Positions 1-9,444 of a DNA stretch of 64,000 nucleotides are shown in pieces; position 1 is the stretch's first letter, and each line of letters starts with the position of its first letter. A model generated the notes under the pieces. That model searched no databases, was not told where the DNA came from, and saw nothing but the letters and a program-made list of their open reading frames with translations. This DNA comes from Symbiodinium natans (Eukaryota > Sar > Dinophyceae > Suessiales > Symbiodiniaceae), in the NCBI GenBank assembly GCA_905221605.1, contig CAJNDS010002399.1, forward strand, positions 124,001 to 188,000, written 5' to 3'. The position numbers and the translations under genes are program-made.

Positions 1-1820
1 TAGGGTTTTCGGGTTTTAGGGTTTTAGGGTTTTAGGGTTTCAGGGTTTCAGGGTTTCAGGGTTTTAGGGTTTTCGGGTTTTAGGGTTTTAGGGTTTTAGG
101 GTTAGCCCATAGGGTTTTTTGGGGGTTGTAGGCTTTTAGGGCCGTAGGGTCATTAGGGGTTTTTGGGTTTATATGAAGCAGGGTTTATATTTACTGTTAT
201 TGGTGAGTGTATATAGAGATGTTGAATCAACTACGACCTCAAAATCGCAACGTCCAAAAGTGCAAAGGCGGTGTAGGGTTTTGGGTTTAGGGTTTAGGGT
301 TTAGGGTTTAGGGTTCAGGGTTCAGGGTTCAGGGTTCAGGGTTCAGGGTTTAGTGTTTAGGGTTCAGGGTTTAGTTTTTAGGGTTCCGGGTCTTTGGGTC
401 TTTTACTCCCTCTGCACGATAGGCACAAGCCCAAACCCCCACCTTCCAGAACCGTAACCCTAAACCCTAAACCCTAAACCCTAAACCCTCAACCCTAAAC
501 CCTAAACCCTAAACCCTAAACCCTAAACCCTAAACCCTAAACCCCAAAACCCTACTTGGAGGAGCTATAAGTGCAGTTCTAATCGGGGTTATAAGTACCC
601 ATGACCCTCCAAGTATAAGCCTAGTTAGTGAAGTTCTATCAGGTCCTCTCTACCCGAGAAGCTGCGGTTAGCAGTCGAGGGGTTGAGGGTTTAGGGTTTA
701 GGGGTTTGGGGTTCAAGGTGTAGGGCTTAGGGTCTTACGGGTTTAGGATCTGGCGGCTTAAGCGTTTAGGGATATCCTCAGCTCTCTAACCCAAGACCCT
801 ACACCCTAAGCTGCATGAGCAAGGTAATTGGTGAAGGCTGCACGATGTGCACTCTCAGGCCCTACGCGGAGAAGGCCAGACGGTAGGATTCTATGAGGGT
901 TTAGGGTTCAGGGGTCTAGCCCTAAATCCCCAAGACATGCTCTCTCAACAGGGCTTTCGGGCCAGGGGTTAAGGGCAGGGTTTAGGCTTTAGGATTCCCT
1001 GTCTCTGGGCGTTATTCTGATGAGGCATGAAGGAAGCAAAAAGGCCGGGAGAGTGAGGGTGTTCTCTTGTGTGTGAACAGTTAGACAAGGCTGAGCGGAT
1101 GGATCGCGCAGGAGCGGGTGTGTGGATGACTCGCAAGCCCCTGTCTCGCGGACATGGCGTTGGCCTTTTGAACTGTGCTGACGGAAGGGCCTCCCTCCGG
1201 TAGTAGGTGAGCTTTTGATTCTTCACGACGGTGTGATCTAGGTGGGTTGATACGCTATGACCATCAGCCCTTTATTCTGGCAACTCGGCAATCGTGGGTT
1301 AACTTCTCAAGGCCTGGCTTGTTGGGGGTGACGTGTAGTGGCTTGGAAACGAGGTTGGGTTTCAAGGCGCGGCGGGGAGAGAGCGGTTGCAACCGAAACC
1401 AGCCGAGGCCCTAAACCCTAAACCCTAAACCCTAATCCCTAAACCCTAAACCCTAAACCCTAAACCCTAAACCCTAAACCCTAAACCCTAAACCCTAAAC
1501 CCCTAAATTCGGTTCGCGAAGACAGTAGCCTAAAAAAGCCCTAAACCATGAACTGGATTGCTTTTGGTTGAGTAAAGATTGCAGTCTTTTGGGTTCTTGG
1601 AGGGGAACGGCTATTTTTTGGGAAGGAGATGTTCAAACATATGAACGCCACTATTGTCCTCTACTTCCAGCTAAATAGGAACCTATAAACTGACAAACTG
1701 AAGCCTTAAACCCCAAACCCCAAACCCTAAACCCTAACAACCTAAGCCCTAAACCCTGAACCCTATACCCTAAACCCTGAACCCTAAACCCTACACCCTA
1801 AACCCTAAACCCTGAACCGT
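1..1820. repeat. Degenerate telomere-like repeat region
   Basis: This stretch is mostly TTTAGGG-type heptamers and their variants (TTTTAGGG at the start, TTCAGGG around 310-350) in the forward orientation to about 400, then CCCTAAA at 456-545, 1407-1500 and 1700-1820. The orientation changes several times. Between blocks are unique segments of 50-400 bp in which I see no convincing gene. The dinoflagellate telomere repeat is TTTAGGG, so these are interstitial telomere-like tracts, not a chromosome end, because the window continues far on both sides. Confidence 0.85.
554..614. repeat. Short foldback element, family A
   Basis: The left end begins ACTTGGAGG and the right end is CCCTCCAAGT, with an inner TATAAGTGCAGTT / GGTTATAAGTAC part that resembles the longer foldback elements at 41451 and 54491. 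It looks like a short or internally deleted member of that family, set among CCCTAAA tracts. Confidence 0.5.
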
Positions 1821-1822
1821 AG

Positions 1823-1915
1823 GTCGACGGCTCGGTGGTCGTCAGTGACGACCCCTACGTCGGCACCATGGTGGGCTCGAGCATGGCGAACAGTGGCCGC
1901 AACGCAGGCACCCTC
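1823..1915 (+). other. Exon-like island: ketosynthase-like fragment 1
   Basis: A 93-bp GC-rich open segment of 31 codons lies between telomere-like tracts. It is preceded by AG and followed by GTTAGG. It reads VDGSVVVSDDPYVG, then MANSGRNAGTL. This resembles the part of a polyketide ketosynthase where the usual motif is roughly ...VNxDGRSxxL, upstream of the HGTGT active-site histidine. Further islands (3183, 5861, 6585, 31454, 32221, 40678) continue in the expected domain order on the same strand. The splice sites and membership of one gene are inference. Confidence 0.45.
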
Positions 1916-1916
1916 G

Positions 1917-3170
1917 TTAGGGTTTAGGGTTCAGGGTTCAGGGTTTAGGGTTTAGGGTTTAGGTTCAGGGTTTAGAGTTTAGGGTTTCGGGTTTAGGGTT
2001 TAGGTTTAGGTTTCAGGTTTTGTTCGCAGGTCGCGAGCTCCTTCAGAGTTTAGGTTTCAGGGTTAAGGAGGGTTCAGGGTTGCGGGATTGGGGGTTTAGG
2101 GTTGAGGACCATTGTTGATGTGGGGGTTGCATCAGCGTCCGGTTCGAGGCGTACCGTTAGTATGGTTTCAGGCGGTTTCTAGGGATCCGGATGGTTTAGG
2201 CGAATGCTGCGGCTGCAGCTGCGACTTCCCACGCTCGAAGCCTTATGCTCTAATCCCTACCTCGTCCGGGGCGGCTCGACCTTTCTCACAGAGGAAGCTT
2301 AAACCCCTAACCCTTTAACCCCAAGCCCTTAGCCGTAAACCCTAAACCCCCAACCCCAAACCCCAAACCCCAACCCCAAACCCCAAACCCCAAACCCCAA
2401 ACCCCAAACCCCAAACCCCCTAAACCCTAAACCCTAAACCCTAAACCCTAAACCCTAAACCCTAAACCCTAAACCCTAAACCCTAAACCCTAAACCCCAA
2501 ACCCCAAACCCTAAACCCTAAACCCTAAGCCGCCCTAAGCCCCTAAGCCCCTGAGCCCCTAAGCCCCTTCTTTCTCGCCTAGGAGACCGGGCGGGCCCCC
2601 CCAAAGCCCTCAAGCCCTAAAGCCGCGAAGAGGCATGGCGGCTCCATGTGGGCCTGCCGAGCAGGACTGCTGGGTTTACAGTAGGGTTTAGGGTTTAGGG
2701 TTTCGGGCTTAGGGTTTAGGGTTTAGGAAGTTCAGGGTTTAGGGTTTATAGGGTTTAGGGATCAGGGTTTAGGGTTGGAGGGTTTTGGGTTCAGGGTCAA
2801 AGGGGCTAGGGTCTTATGCTAAGCCGCTGCCGGGGACGTTCTGGTTCAGGGGTTTGCGGTTTAGATGTTTGGCTGTTAGAGTTCAGGGGTTAAGGGTTTA
2901 GGGTTTAGGGCTTAGGGTTTAGGAGTTTACGGGCTTTCGGGCTTTAAGGTTGTGTTTCTTTAAGGCTTTAGAATTTGGTGTTCGGTTTTTTTTGGCTTCT
3001 CAGTTGTAGGGTTTGCGCTTCTCTGGGTACCAGGGGTCTTCCGCGATTCTTCAGGCTTTGTTTTTAGCGGGGTTTAGGGTTAGGGTTTAATCAGGGTTTG
3101 GGGTTTAGGGTTTAGGGTTTAATCAGGGTTTCGGGCTTAGGGTTCAATCAGGGTTTGGGGTTTAGGGTTT
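1917..3170. repeat. Telomere-like repeat region with TTTGGGG variant
   Basis: TTTAGGG tracts (1917-2110, 2685-2780, 3065-3170) flank CCCCAAA (TTTGGGG) and CCCTAAA tracts at 2340-2530. An unassigned GC-rich stretch at 2115-2300 is open on the + strand for 68 codons but has no recognisable motif. A second GC-rich island at 2615-2672 is too short to assign. Confidence 0.8.
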
Positions 3171-3182
3171 AGGTTTCGACAT

Positions 3183-3253
3183 GCATCGCAGGAGGTGATT
3201 GCGGAGTCGGTTCGATCAGCAAATCTGAGCCCGCTCGCCGCTCTGGCTAATTG
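3183..3253 (+). other. Exon-like island: ketosynthase-like fragment 2
   Basis: In one frame this GC-rich island reads SQEVIAESVRSANLSPL. It fits the ketosynthase segment that precedes the HGTGT histidine (commonly QxxVIxxALxxAxLxP). It ends at an in-frame TGA within 20 codons, so if it is an exon it must splice before that point. It follows fragment 1 in domain order. The match is short and made by eye. Confidence 0.4.
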
Positions 3254-3261
3254 GTGATGGG

Positions 3262-3630
3262 ACCCCAAACCCTAAACCCTAAACCCTAAACCCTAAACCC
3301 TAAACCCTAAACCCTAAACCCTAAACCCTAAACCCTAAACCCTAAACCCTAAACCCTAAACCCTAAACCCTAAACCCTAAACCCTAAACCCTAAACCCTA
3401 AACCCTAAACCCTAAACCCTAAACCCTAAACCCTAAACCCTAAACCCTAAACCCTAAACCCTAAACCCTAAACCCTAAACCCTAAACCCTAAACCTTAAA
3501 CCCTTAACCCTAAACCCTAAACCCTAAATCCCTAATCCCTAAACCCTAAACCCTAAACCCTAAACCCTAAACCCTAAACCCTAAACCCTAAACCCTTAAC
3601 CCTTAACCCTAAACCCTAAACCCTAAACCG
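3262..3630. repeat. Long CCCTAAA array
   Basis: This is one of the longest near-perfect runs of CCCTAAA in the window, about 30 uninterrupted units to roughly 3490. It continues with CCTTAAA and CCCTTAA variants to 3630. After a short unique spacer, a second array lies at 3728-3812. Confidence 0.95.
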
Positions 3631-4009
3631 TATAATCTCAAAGCCCTTTTGACCCAAAACCCAGCTCAAGGGTTCAGGGCTTAGGGTTTAGGGTTTGTTC
3701 ACCCAACAGTTAAACCCTGAAGTCCACCCTAAACCCTAAACCCTAAACCCTAAACCCTAAACCCTAAACCCTAAACCCTAAAGCCTAAACCCTAAACCCT
3801 AAACCCTAAACCCGCCCGCCCCCCCTCAAAGCTCTATTGGGGTAGGCGGGCGCAGTCGAGCGGTCAGCGAGACCAGGGCAGGCTCTGCTGGGCTGCAGAG
3901 CCTGCCAGCCCGCACCCCTGAGGGGTCGCCAAGCTAGAGTCGCCTAGCATAGTCACTATTATATTGTATTACCCTAAAACCCTCGGGGGGGATCCTTTTT
4001 CCATTTGCC

Positions 4010-4160
4010 TGGACCTGGCCCTGGCCCTGGCCCTGGCCCTGGCCCTGGCCCTGGCCCTGGCCCTGAGCGTGGCCCTGGCCCTGGTGCTGGCCCTGGCCCT
4101 GCCCTTGCCCTGGTTCTGGCGCTGGCCCTGGCTTTGGCCCTGACCTGCCCTGGCCCTGTG
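4010..4160. repeat. CTGGCC hexamer microsatellite
   Basis: About ten consecutive CTGGCC units, then decayed copies. The repeat keeps several minus-strand frames open (Gly-Gln or Ala-Arg dipeptide runs). These are a by-product of a six-base period, not evidence of genes. Confidence 0.9.
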
Positions 4161-4619
4161 GCTCTGGCCTGACCTGCCCTGGCCCTGGCCTGGCTCTGCC
4201 CTGCTCTGGTTCTCTGGCTTCTTGCCAAGACTGCACCCCTGTCTGTGCAACCTCTTCGCACCTCATTGAGAGGGCCCTTCGGCCCAGACCGTCCCCTTCG
4301 CGCAAACCTGAAGGAGAGTCCTTTGCCTTATGGACCCAAGTGACCCACAACCTGCAAGTTCACGCCTGAATTTTCTGTGAATCCTTTGCCTTATGGCCCC
4401 AAGAAAAACCCAGAAGTCTAGTCACTAAAGGCTTGGGCTGTTCTAACTAGTTTCAGAATCCTCCGAGAATGGCTGCCTTAGTTTGGGCTGGCTCCGGTTT
4501 CGCGGATTTTGAATGGCTGGCTTGGTTTTGGCTGGCTCCGGTTTGGTTTCGCAGTGAGTTGTGATAGGGTGGCCTTGGGGTGGTCATGTCTTCACACTAT
4601 TGCGTTCAGCTGACCCGTG

Positions 4620-4860
4620 CTACACCCTAAACCCTAAACCCTAAACCCTAAACCCTAAACCCTAAACCCTAAACCCTAAACCCTAAACCCTAAACCCTAA
4701 ACCCTAAACCCTAAACCCTAAACCCTAAACCCTAAACCCGAAACCCGAAGCCCGAAACCCGAAACCCGAAACCCTAAACCCGAAACCCGAAACCCTAAAC
4801 CCGAAACCCGAAACCCTAAACCCGAAACCCGAAACCCTAAACCCTAAACCCTAAACCCCA
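4620..4860. repeat. CCCTAAA array grading into a CCCGAAA higher-order repeat
   Basis: Roughly 16 CCCTAAA units are followed by a mixed array in which two CCCGAAA units alternate with one CCCTAAA unit, giving a 21-bp higher-order period repeated about four times near 4760-4840. The higher-order unit implies amplification of a block of variants, not only heptamer-by-heptamer addition. Confidence 0.85.
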
Positions 4861-5694
4861 AGCCCTCAACCCAAAGCCCTAAAGTCCTGAAGTCTAGACC
4901 CCAGACCCTAAAGCCAGAAGCCAGCCCCGAAGCCTGGCGATGCTGAACCCCAACAGGGCTTTAGGGTTTAGGGTTTAGGGTTTAGGGTTTAGGGTCGGAA
5001 GACAAGGGTTCTGAAGTATGAGCCCTTGGGTTTAGAGAGTATATAAGGGGTATGTAAGGGGTCCCCTTCAAGACTAAGGGACCATGTAACTACCCTAAGA
5101 GTTTAGTCCCTGCACGGCCCAACCCCCAGCACGCAATCTAAACCCCCAGCCCTGCCAACCCAAAACTGTTTTGACCCCAGACCCCCAACCCTAAACACTG
5201 TAGGGCCCGAGGGTGTGTGTTGTTTTCATTCTGTTTTAGGTTTGGGTTTAGGGGTTCGAGGTTTAGGGTGTAGGGTTTAGGAGTTAAGGTTCTCGAGGTG
5301 GGTAAGGGTTTGGGCGAGGATTTCTGGACGTTGGGAGTTTGCAAGCTCGTAGAAGGACCCCTTCCCCAAATTTTCAGAACTCTTCCCCCCACTTAGGGTC
5401 TAGGGTTTAGGATGTAGGGGTCAAAAGATGCAGCGTTGAGTTGTCTTGGGGTGTGGCTTCAAACCCTAAGTCCGAGGCATAGAGGCAGAGCTGAGTTTAG
5501 GGTTTAGGGTTTCAGGTGGGGTTAGGGCTGTCTGGCTGGAGGACTGAGCCCAAGCCTTACTGTTTTCATGCTGTTTACATAAGACGCAGCCAGGGTGTAG
5601 GGTTTTCCCTGGACTACAGCTAGAGGGCCCGAAGCCCTGAACCCGAAGCCCTGAAGCCTCCTTGAAACCCTAAAGCTGAAAGAGCCCTAAACCC
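4861..5694. other. No gene seen
   Basis: Unique sequence with scattered TTTAGGG words. The 84-codon minus-strand frame near 5138-5392 has no recognisable domain and includes repeat-derived Pro/Asn-rich text, so I do not call it. A TATAAGGGG stretch at 5040-5075 recalls the ends of foldback family B but lacks a clear partner. Confidence 0.6.
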
Positions 5695-5855
5695 CGAGCC
5701 CCACACCCCACACCCCAAACCCAAGCCCCACACCCCACACCCCACACCCCACACCCCAAACCCCAAACCCCAAACCCCAAACCCCAAACCCCAAACCCCA
5801 AACCCCAAACCCCAAACCCCAAACCCTAAACCCTAAACCCTAAACCCTAGCTCTT
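5695..5855. repeat. CCCCAAA and CCCCACA tandem array
   Basis: CCCCACA units change into about ten CCCCAAA units (TTTGGGG on the other strand) and then CCCTAAA. The minus-strand open frame here is a Gly/Phe/Trp heptamer translation and is not coding. Confidence 0.9.
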
Positions 5856-5860
5856 TCAAG

Positions 5861-5950
5861 CGCAACTCCCCGCGCGCTGAGGATATCGATGGCCTCGAGT
5901 GCCACGCAGAAGGCGGTGCTCTGGTCGACAGCGCGCGGGCCCTGGCCCGA
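5861..5950 (+). other. Exon-like island: ketosynthase-like fragment 3 (His motif)
   Basis: Preceded by TTTCAAG, this GC-rich island reads AEDIDGLECHAEGGALVDSA. It aligns by eye with the ketosynthase motif around the first catalytic histidine, usually xxExHGTGTxLGDPIE. Here the His is kept but GTGT is replaced by AEGG and GDP by VDS. The protein may therefore be a divergent or non-catalytic ketosynthase-like protein, or a decayed copy. It follows fragment 2 in order. Confidence 0.5.
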
Positions 5951-5974
5951 ACAAACCCCCTGAACCCCAAACCC

Positions 5975-6405
5975 GTTTAGGGTTTAGGGTTTAGGGTTTA
6001 GGGTTTAGGGTTTAGGGTTTAGGGTTTAGGGTTTGGGGTTTAGGCTTTAGGCTTTAGGGTTCAGGCCCCCTGAAACGCCTGAACCCCTAACCCCTAAACC
6101 CCTAAACCCCTAAACCCCTAAACCCCTAAACCCCTAAACCCCTAAACCCCTAAACCCCTAAACCCCTAAAAACCCCTAACCCCTAAACCCCTAAACCCCT
6201 AAACCCCTAAACCCCTAACCCCTAAACCCCTAAACCCCTAAACCCCTAAACCCCTAACCCCTAAACCCCTAAACCCCTAAACCCCTAAACCCCTAAACCC
6301 CTAACCCCTAAACCCTAACCCCCTAAACCCCTAAACCCCAAACCCCCTAAAACCCTAAACCCCTAAACCCCTAAACCCCTAAACCCCTAAACCCCTAAAC
6401 CCGAG
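5975..6405. repeat. TTTAGGG then CCCCTAAA arrays
   Basis: About ten TTTAGGG units (5975-6060) are followed after a short spacer by some 35 CCCCTAAA octamers (6080-6405). The octamer form differs from the heptamer by one extra C and is the purest variant array in the left flank. Confidence 0.95.
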
Positions 6406-6584
6406 GTGTTCCAACCCCAAACCCCCAAAACACCAAAGTGAAGCCGAAACCCTAAACCCTAACCCGACACCCCAAAACCCCACAACTCCCCCCCAAAAAG
6501 CACCCTAAACCCCAAACCCCAAACCCCAAACCTCAAACCCCAAACCCTAAACCCTAATCCCTAAACCCTAAACTCTAGACCCAG

Positions 6585-6650
6585 GTGGAGCTGGCGGCGG
6601 CGGCGCGCGTGCTGCGCGGCTGCGCGGGCGGAGACAAGGAGCCGGTCACT
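6585..6650 (+). other. Exon-like island: ketosynthase-like fragment 4
   Basis: A 66-bp island (22 codons) bounded by CCAG on the left and GCATAC on the right. It reads VELAAAARVLRG...GGDKEPVT. In ketosynthases this position follows the HGTGT region (EVxAxxxVLxG...) and precedes the KSNIGH lysine/histidine motif. The next matching piece lies at 31454, beyond the viral insertion. A GC donor would fit known dinoflagellate splice-site use. Confidence 0.45.
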
Positions 6651-6662
6651 GCATACTAGTTC

Positions 6663-6797
6663 CCCAGGGTTTAGGGTTTAGGGTTTATGGTTTAGGGTTT
6701 AGGGTTAGGGTTTAGGGTTTAGGGTTTAGGGTTTAGGGTTTAGGGTTTAGGGTTTAGGGTTTAGGGTTTAGGGTTTAGGGTTTAGGGTTTAGGGTTT
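6663..6797. repeat. TTTAGGG array
   Basis: About 18 units, nearly perfect, ending in a C10 run. Confidence 0.95.
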
Positions 6798-7002
6798 ATA
6801 CCCCCCCCCCCACCCCCCAAAAAAAGCTTCCTTACCAGGGTAATATGGGCATTGATATTGTTTCTATTTGTTGGGGGGGTTCTTAAGCAAATAGTAGGTC
6901 TGAAGTGTTGCTGGGTGCCCTAGAAGGGCCCTAGGGCTCTAGGGGTTTAGGGGTGTTAGCGCCAAACTCTAGACACTTAGACCCAAAACCCTTAACCCCA
7001 AG

Positions 7003-7130
7003 CCCTATATTATACCCGAAAGAGGTTTAACCCTAAACCCTACATTAAACCTGAAAGAGGTTTAACCCTAAAACGCTACGTTTACCTGAAAGAGGTTTAA
7101 CCCTAAACCCTATATCAAACCCGAAAGAGT
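7003..7130. repeat. Tandem repeat of about 35 bp
   Basis: Four copies centred on GAAAGAGGTTTAACCCTAAA start near 7018, 7052, 7088 and 7122. Each unit contains one or more telomere-like heptamers, so this is a longer-period repeat grown from the same material. Confidence 0.85.
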
Positions 7131-7615
7131 TTTTAGGGTTCAGGGCTTAGGGGCTCAAGGGTTTGAGGGTTTTGGGGCAAGTTAGGGTCTTGATTAGGTT
7201 TAGGCCATTCGGCTTTAGGGTAGACCTAGCCACCCCTAGCCCTAAACCCCTAACCCCTAGTTCAACCCATTAAACCCTGAACCAAAAACCCTAATTCAAC
7301 TCTAAACCCAAAACCCAAAACCCAAAACTCCAAAACCCAAAACCCAAAACCCTAAACCCTTAACCCTAAACCCTCAACCCTTAAACCCTTTAGTGCGGAG
7401 CTTTAGGCTCCAAAGGTCTGCGGGTTCGGTTGTTGACCCTGTTCGACTTCGGGAGTGGGAAGCGGTTGCCTCACGGAGGCGTTTAGGGTTTAGGGTTTAG
7501 GGTTTAGGGTTTAGGGTTTAGGGTTTAGGGGCTTAGGAGCTTAGGGGGCTTAGGGTGTAGGCTTGAGGGGTTTAGGTCTTATGCTTTGGGGGTCTTTGGG
7601 GGTGTAGGGGGGGGT
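7131..7615. other. Left flank of the virus, no gene seen
   Basis: Mixed CCCTAAA/TTTAGGG-like sequence with a TTTAGGG block at 7480-7530. No coding island is recognisable. The viral element begins at 7621. Confidence 0.7.
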
Positions 7616-7620
7616 CGTTA
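7616..7620. repeat. Possible imperfect target-site duplication, left copy
   Basis: CGTTA immediately precedes the terminal inverted repeat, and CTTTA immediately follows the right one (27568-27572): four of five bases agree. Polintons usually make 5-6-bp duplications, so this fits with one later change, but five bases are weak evidence. Confidence 0.4.
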
Positions 7621-7993
7621 AGTTAGCAACTACCATTTCCATTTTCTAACCATGCCCACCCCCCTAGGCCACCCGAAGACCCAAACCATAACAACCTATA
7701 CCTCAACCCTAACTCCTCCCAAGACCCATAGGTAGAACCCTAGGAAAGACCCACCTGAAGACCCAAACCATAACAACCTATACCTCAACCCTAAACTCAC
7801 CCAAAGACCCATAGCAAGACCCACAAGATAGAACCACCTGAAGACCCACACCAAGACCCACATAGAAAACACCAACCTCAACTCCATAGACCTGCACCCC
7901 CATAGAAAAACCCATATTCCCAACCCGAATGTCCCTAACTAGAAAATGGAAACGGTCATCTCAAACAAAATATCCATAATAGGAATAAGGTTT
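7621..7993 (+). repeat. Left terminal inverted repeat of the virus
   Basis: It begins AGTTAGCAACTACCATTTCC and matches, as reverse complement, the sequence ending at 27567. The match extends, with some divergence, to a shared AATAGGAATAAGGTTT near the inner edge. Inside is a direct repeat of roughly 80 bp (AAGACCCAAACCATAACAAC occurs at 7677 and again near 7757), also mirrored in the right copy. Three short AAGACCCA words follow. The open minus-strand frame here is not convincing as a gene. Confidence 0.92.
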
Positions 7994-8116
7994 GAAGTTA
8001 AGGTCGAATCGCCTAGAACGATACTTGTAGCATAGCATGGGCTACTCGTGTATTTCCGTTTTCAGCTTCAATGCACCCTCACTGGAGCATTTCTTCTCAT
8101 CCATCTCTCCACGGCC

Positions 8117-9316
8117 ATGAAAGCTGGCCTGGCATTTGCCTGGTTCTTTTGGGCACAAAGGGCGCGGTTCCAGTCTTTTAATGCGGTCCGTCCTGGCTCC
8201 TGGTGCGTTTGCACACAGGGTCAGTCACGTTTCGTGGGGCCAAGCAAAATGAACAGACGGACTCGGACTTGCGCATTTTCACCACGTTCCGGAGATGTTC
8301 GAGTTTCCAGCAGTTCTGTGGTGAGGAAGAGTGTATTCGGCCGACATGCGCAGCGCGGTTTGCGAGCAGATTTCGGACCAGTTTCGGCAGTCTCAGCTCT
8401 TCAGGCTTGCGCAATGCAGGCAGATGGTCGGCTCGTCTGCTTTGGATACAACAGTGATGGGCAGTGTGACGCCCCAGCAGATTTGGGACCAGTTTTGGCA
8501 GTCTCAGCAGGCAGTTTTCATACTTGCGCAGTGCGGTCAGATGGTCAGCTCGTTTGCTTTGGAGACAATGGTGATGGTCAGTCTGACGTCCCAGCAGATT
8601 TGGGACCAGTTTTGGCAGTCTCAGCAGGCAATTGCCATACTTGTGCCATGCGGACAGATGGTCAGCTCGTCTGCTTTGGATACCATGGTGATGGTCAGTG
8701 TGACGTCCCAGCAGATTTGGGACCAGTTTTGGTCGCAGCAGGCAATTCTCATACTTGCGCCGTGCGGACAGATGGTCAGCTCGTCTGCTTTGGATTCAAT
8801 AGGTATGGTCAGTGTGACGTCCCAGCAGATTTGGGACCAGTTTTGGCAGTCTCAAACGGCAATTCTCATCATGCTTGCGCAGTGCGGTCAGATGGTCAGC
8901 TCGTTTGCTTTGGAGACAACTATTATGGTCAGTCTGACGTCCCAGCAGATTTGGGACCAGTTTTGGCAGTCTCAGCAGGCAATTCTCATACTTGCGCCGT
9001 GCGGACAGATGGTCAGCTTTTCTGCTTTGGAGACAATAGTGCTGGGCAGTGTGACGTCCCAGCAGATTTGGGACCAGTTTTGGCAGTCTCAGCAGGCAGT
9101 TCTCATACTTGCGCCGTGCGGACAGATGCTCAGCTTTTTTGCTTTGGAGACAATCGTGATGGGCAGTGTGACGTCCCAGCAGATCTGGGACCAGTTTTGG
9201 CAGTCTCAGCAGGCAATTGCCATACTTGTGCCATGCGGTCAGATGGTCAGCTCGTTTGCTTTGGAGACAATCGTGATGGTCAGTGTGACGTCCCAGCAGA
9301 TTTGGGACCAGTTTAG
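8117..9316 (+). CDS. RCC1-like repeat protein inside the viral element
   Basis: I take the first ATG at 8117, giving 399 residues; an open frame continues upstream only from GTG. The N-terminal ~90 residues have no clear motif. From about 8408 there are eight tandem repeats of ~39 residues with the pattern C-A-V-R-T-D-G-Q-L-V-C-F-G-D-N...G-Q-C-D-V-P-A-D-L-G-P-V, which is the RCC1/BNR-type beta-propeller blade. Repeat DNA is nearly identical with a 117-bp period (one unit 114, one 120). The ORF ends at TAG inside a ninth, degenerate repeat, whose remnant (QLVCFGDN) continues in another frame to 9416. Base composition is GC-richer than the viral genes. RCC1-type repeats are common in dinoflagellates, so I read it as host-derived cargo. 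Its function is unknown. Confidence 0.75.
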   Translation: MKAGLAFAWFFWAQRARFQSFNAVRPGSWCVCTQGQSRFVGPSKMNRRTRTCAFSPRSGDVRVSSSSVVRKSVFGRHAQRGLRADFGPVSAVSALQACAMQADGRLVCFGYNSDGQCDAPADLGPVLAVSAGSFHTCAVRSDGQLVCFGDNGDGQSDVPADLGPVLAVSAGNCHTCAMRTDGQLVCFGYHGDGQCDVPADLGPVLVAAGNSHTCAVRTDGQLVCFGFNRYGQCDVPADLGPVLAVSNGNSHHACAVRSDGQLVCFGDNYYGQSDVPADLGPVLAVSAGNSHTCAVRTDGQLFCFGDNSAGQCDVPADLGPVLAVSAGSSHTCAVRTDAQLFCFGDNRDGQCDVPADLGPVLAVSAGNCHTCAMRSDGQLVCFGDNRDGQCDVPADLGPV

Positions 9317-9340
9317 TTGGTCATTGTCATACTTGTGCTG
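8408..9340 (+). repeat. 117-bp tandem repeat within the RCC1-like gene
   Basis: Unit starts are at about 8408, 8525, 8642, 8756, 8876, 8993, 9110 and 9227. The near-identity keeps a second frame open for 361 codons (8331-9416), which is a by-product. Homogenisation by unequal exchange or gene conversion is likely. Confidence 0.9.
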
Positions 9341-9444
9341 TGCAGAGGGGACAGATAGCCAGCTTGTCTGCTTTGGAGACAATTTTTACTGGAAGAGTCA
9401 TGTGCCCAACCGCTGATCGTGAATAAAATACAGAGTGCCTGCAC

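Noticed and set aside
1-400. True telomere at the window start
   Set aside because: Repeats are degenerate, change orientation and recur through the whole window next to genes.
3934-4350. Overlapping minus-strand Gly-Gln/Ala-Arg frames
   Set aside because: Produced by the CTGGCC hexamer array, where several frames stay open together.
5620-5808. Gly/Phe/Trp-rich minus-strand frame
   Set aside because: Translation of CCCCAAA heptamers. The same holds for the similar frames near 29177, 42539, 50828, 53100, 57999 and 61657.
7696-7923. 75-codon minus-strand frame in the left terminal repeat
   Set aside because: Lies wholly in the inverted repeat, and no protein motif is visible.
8331-9416. 361-codon second frame over the RCC1 repeats
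   Set aside because: It is the same 117-bp repeat read in another phase; only the other frame gives RCC1 blade motifs.
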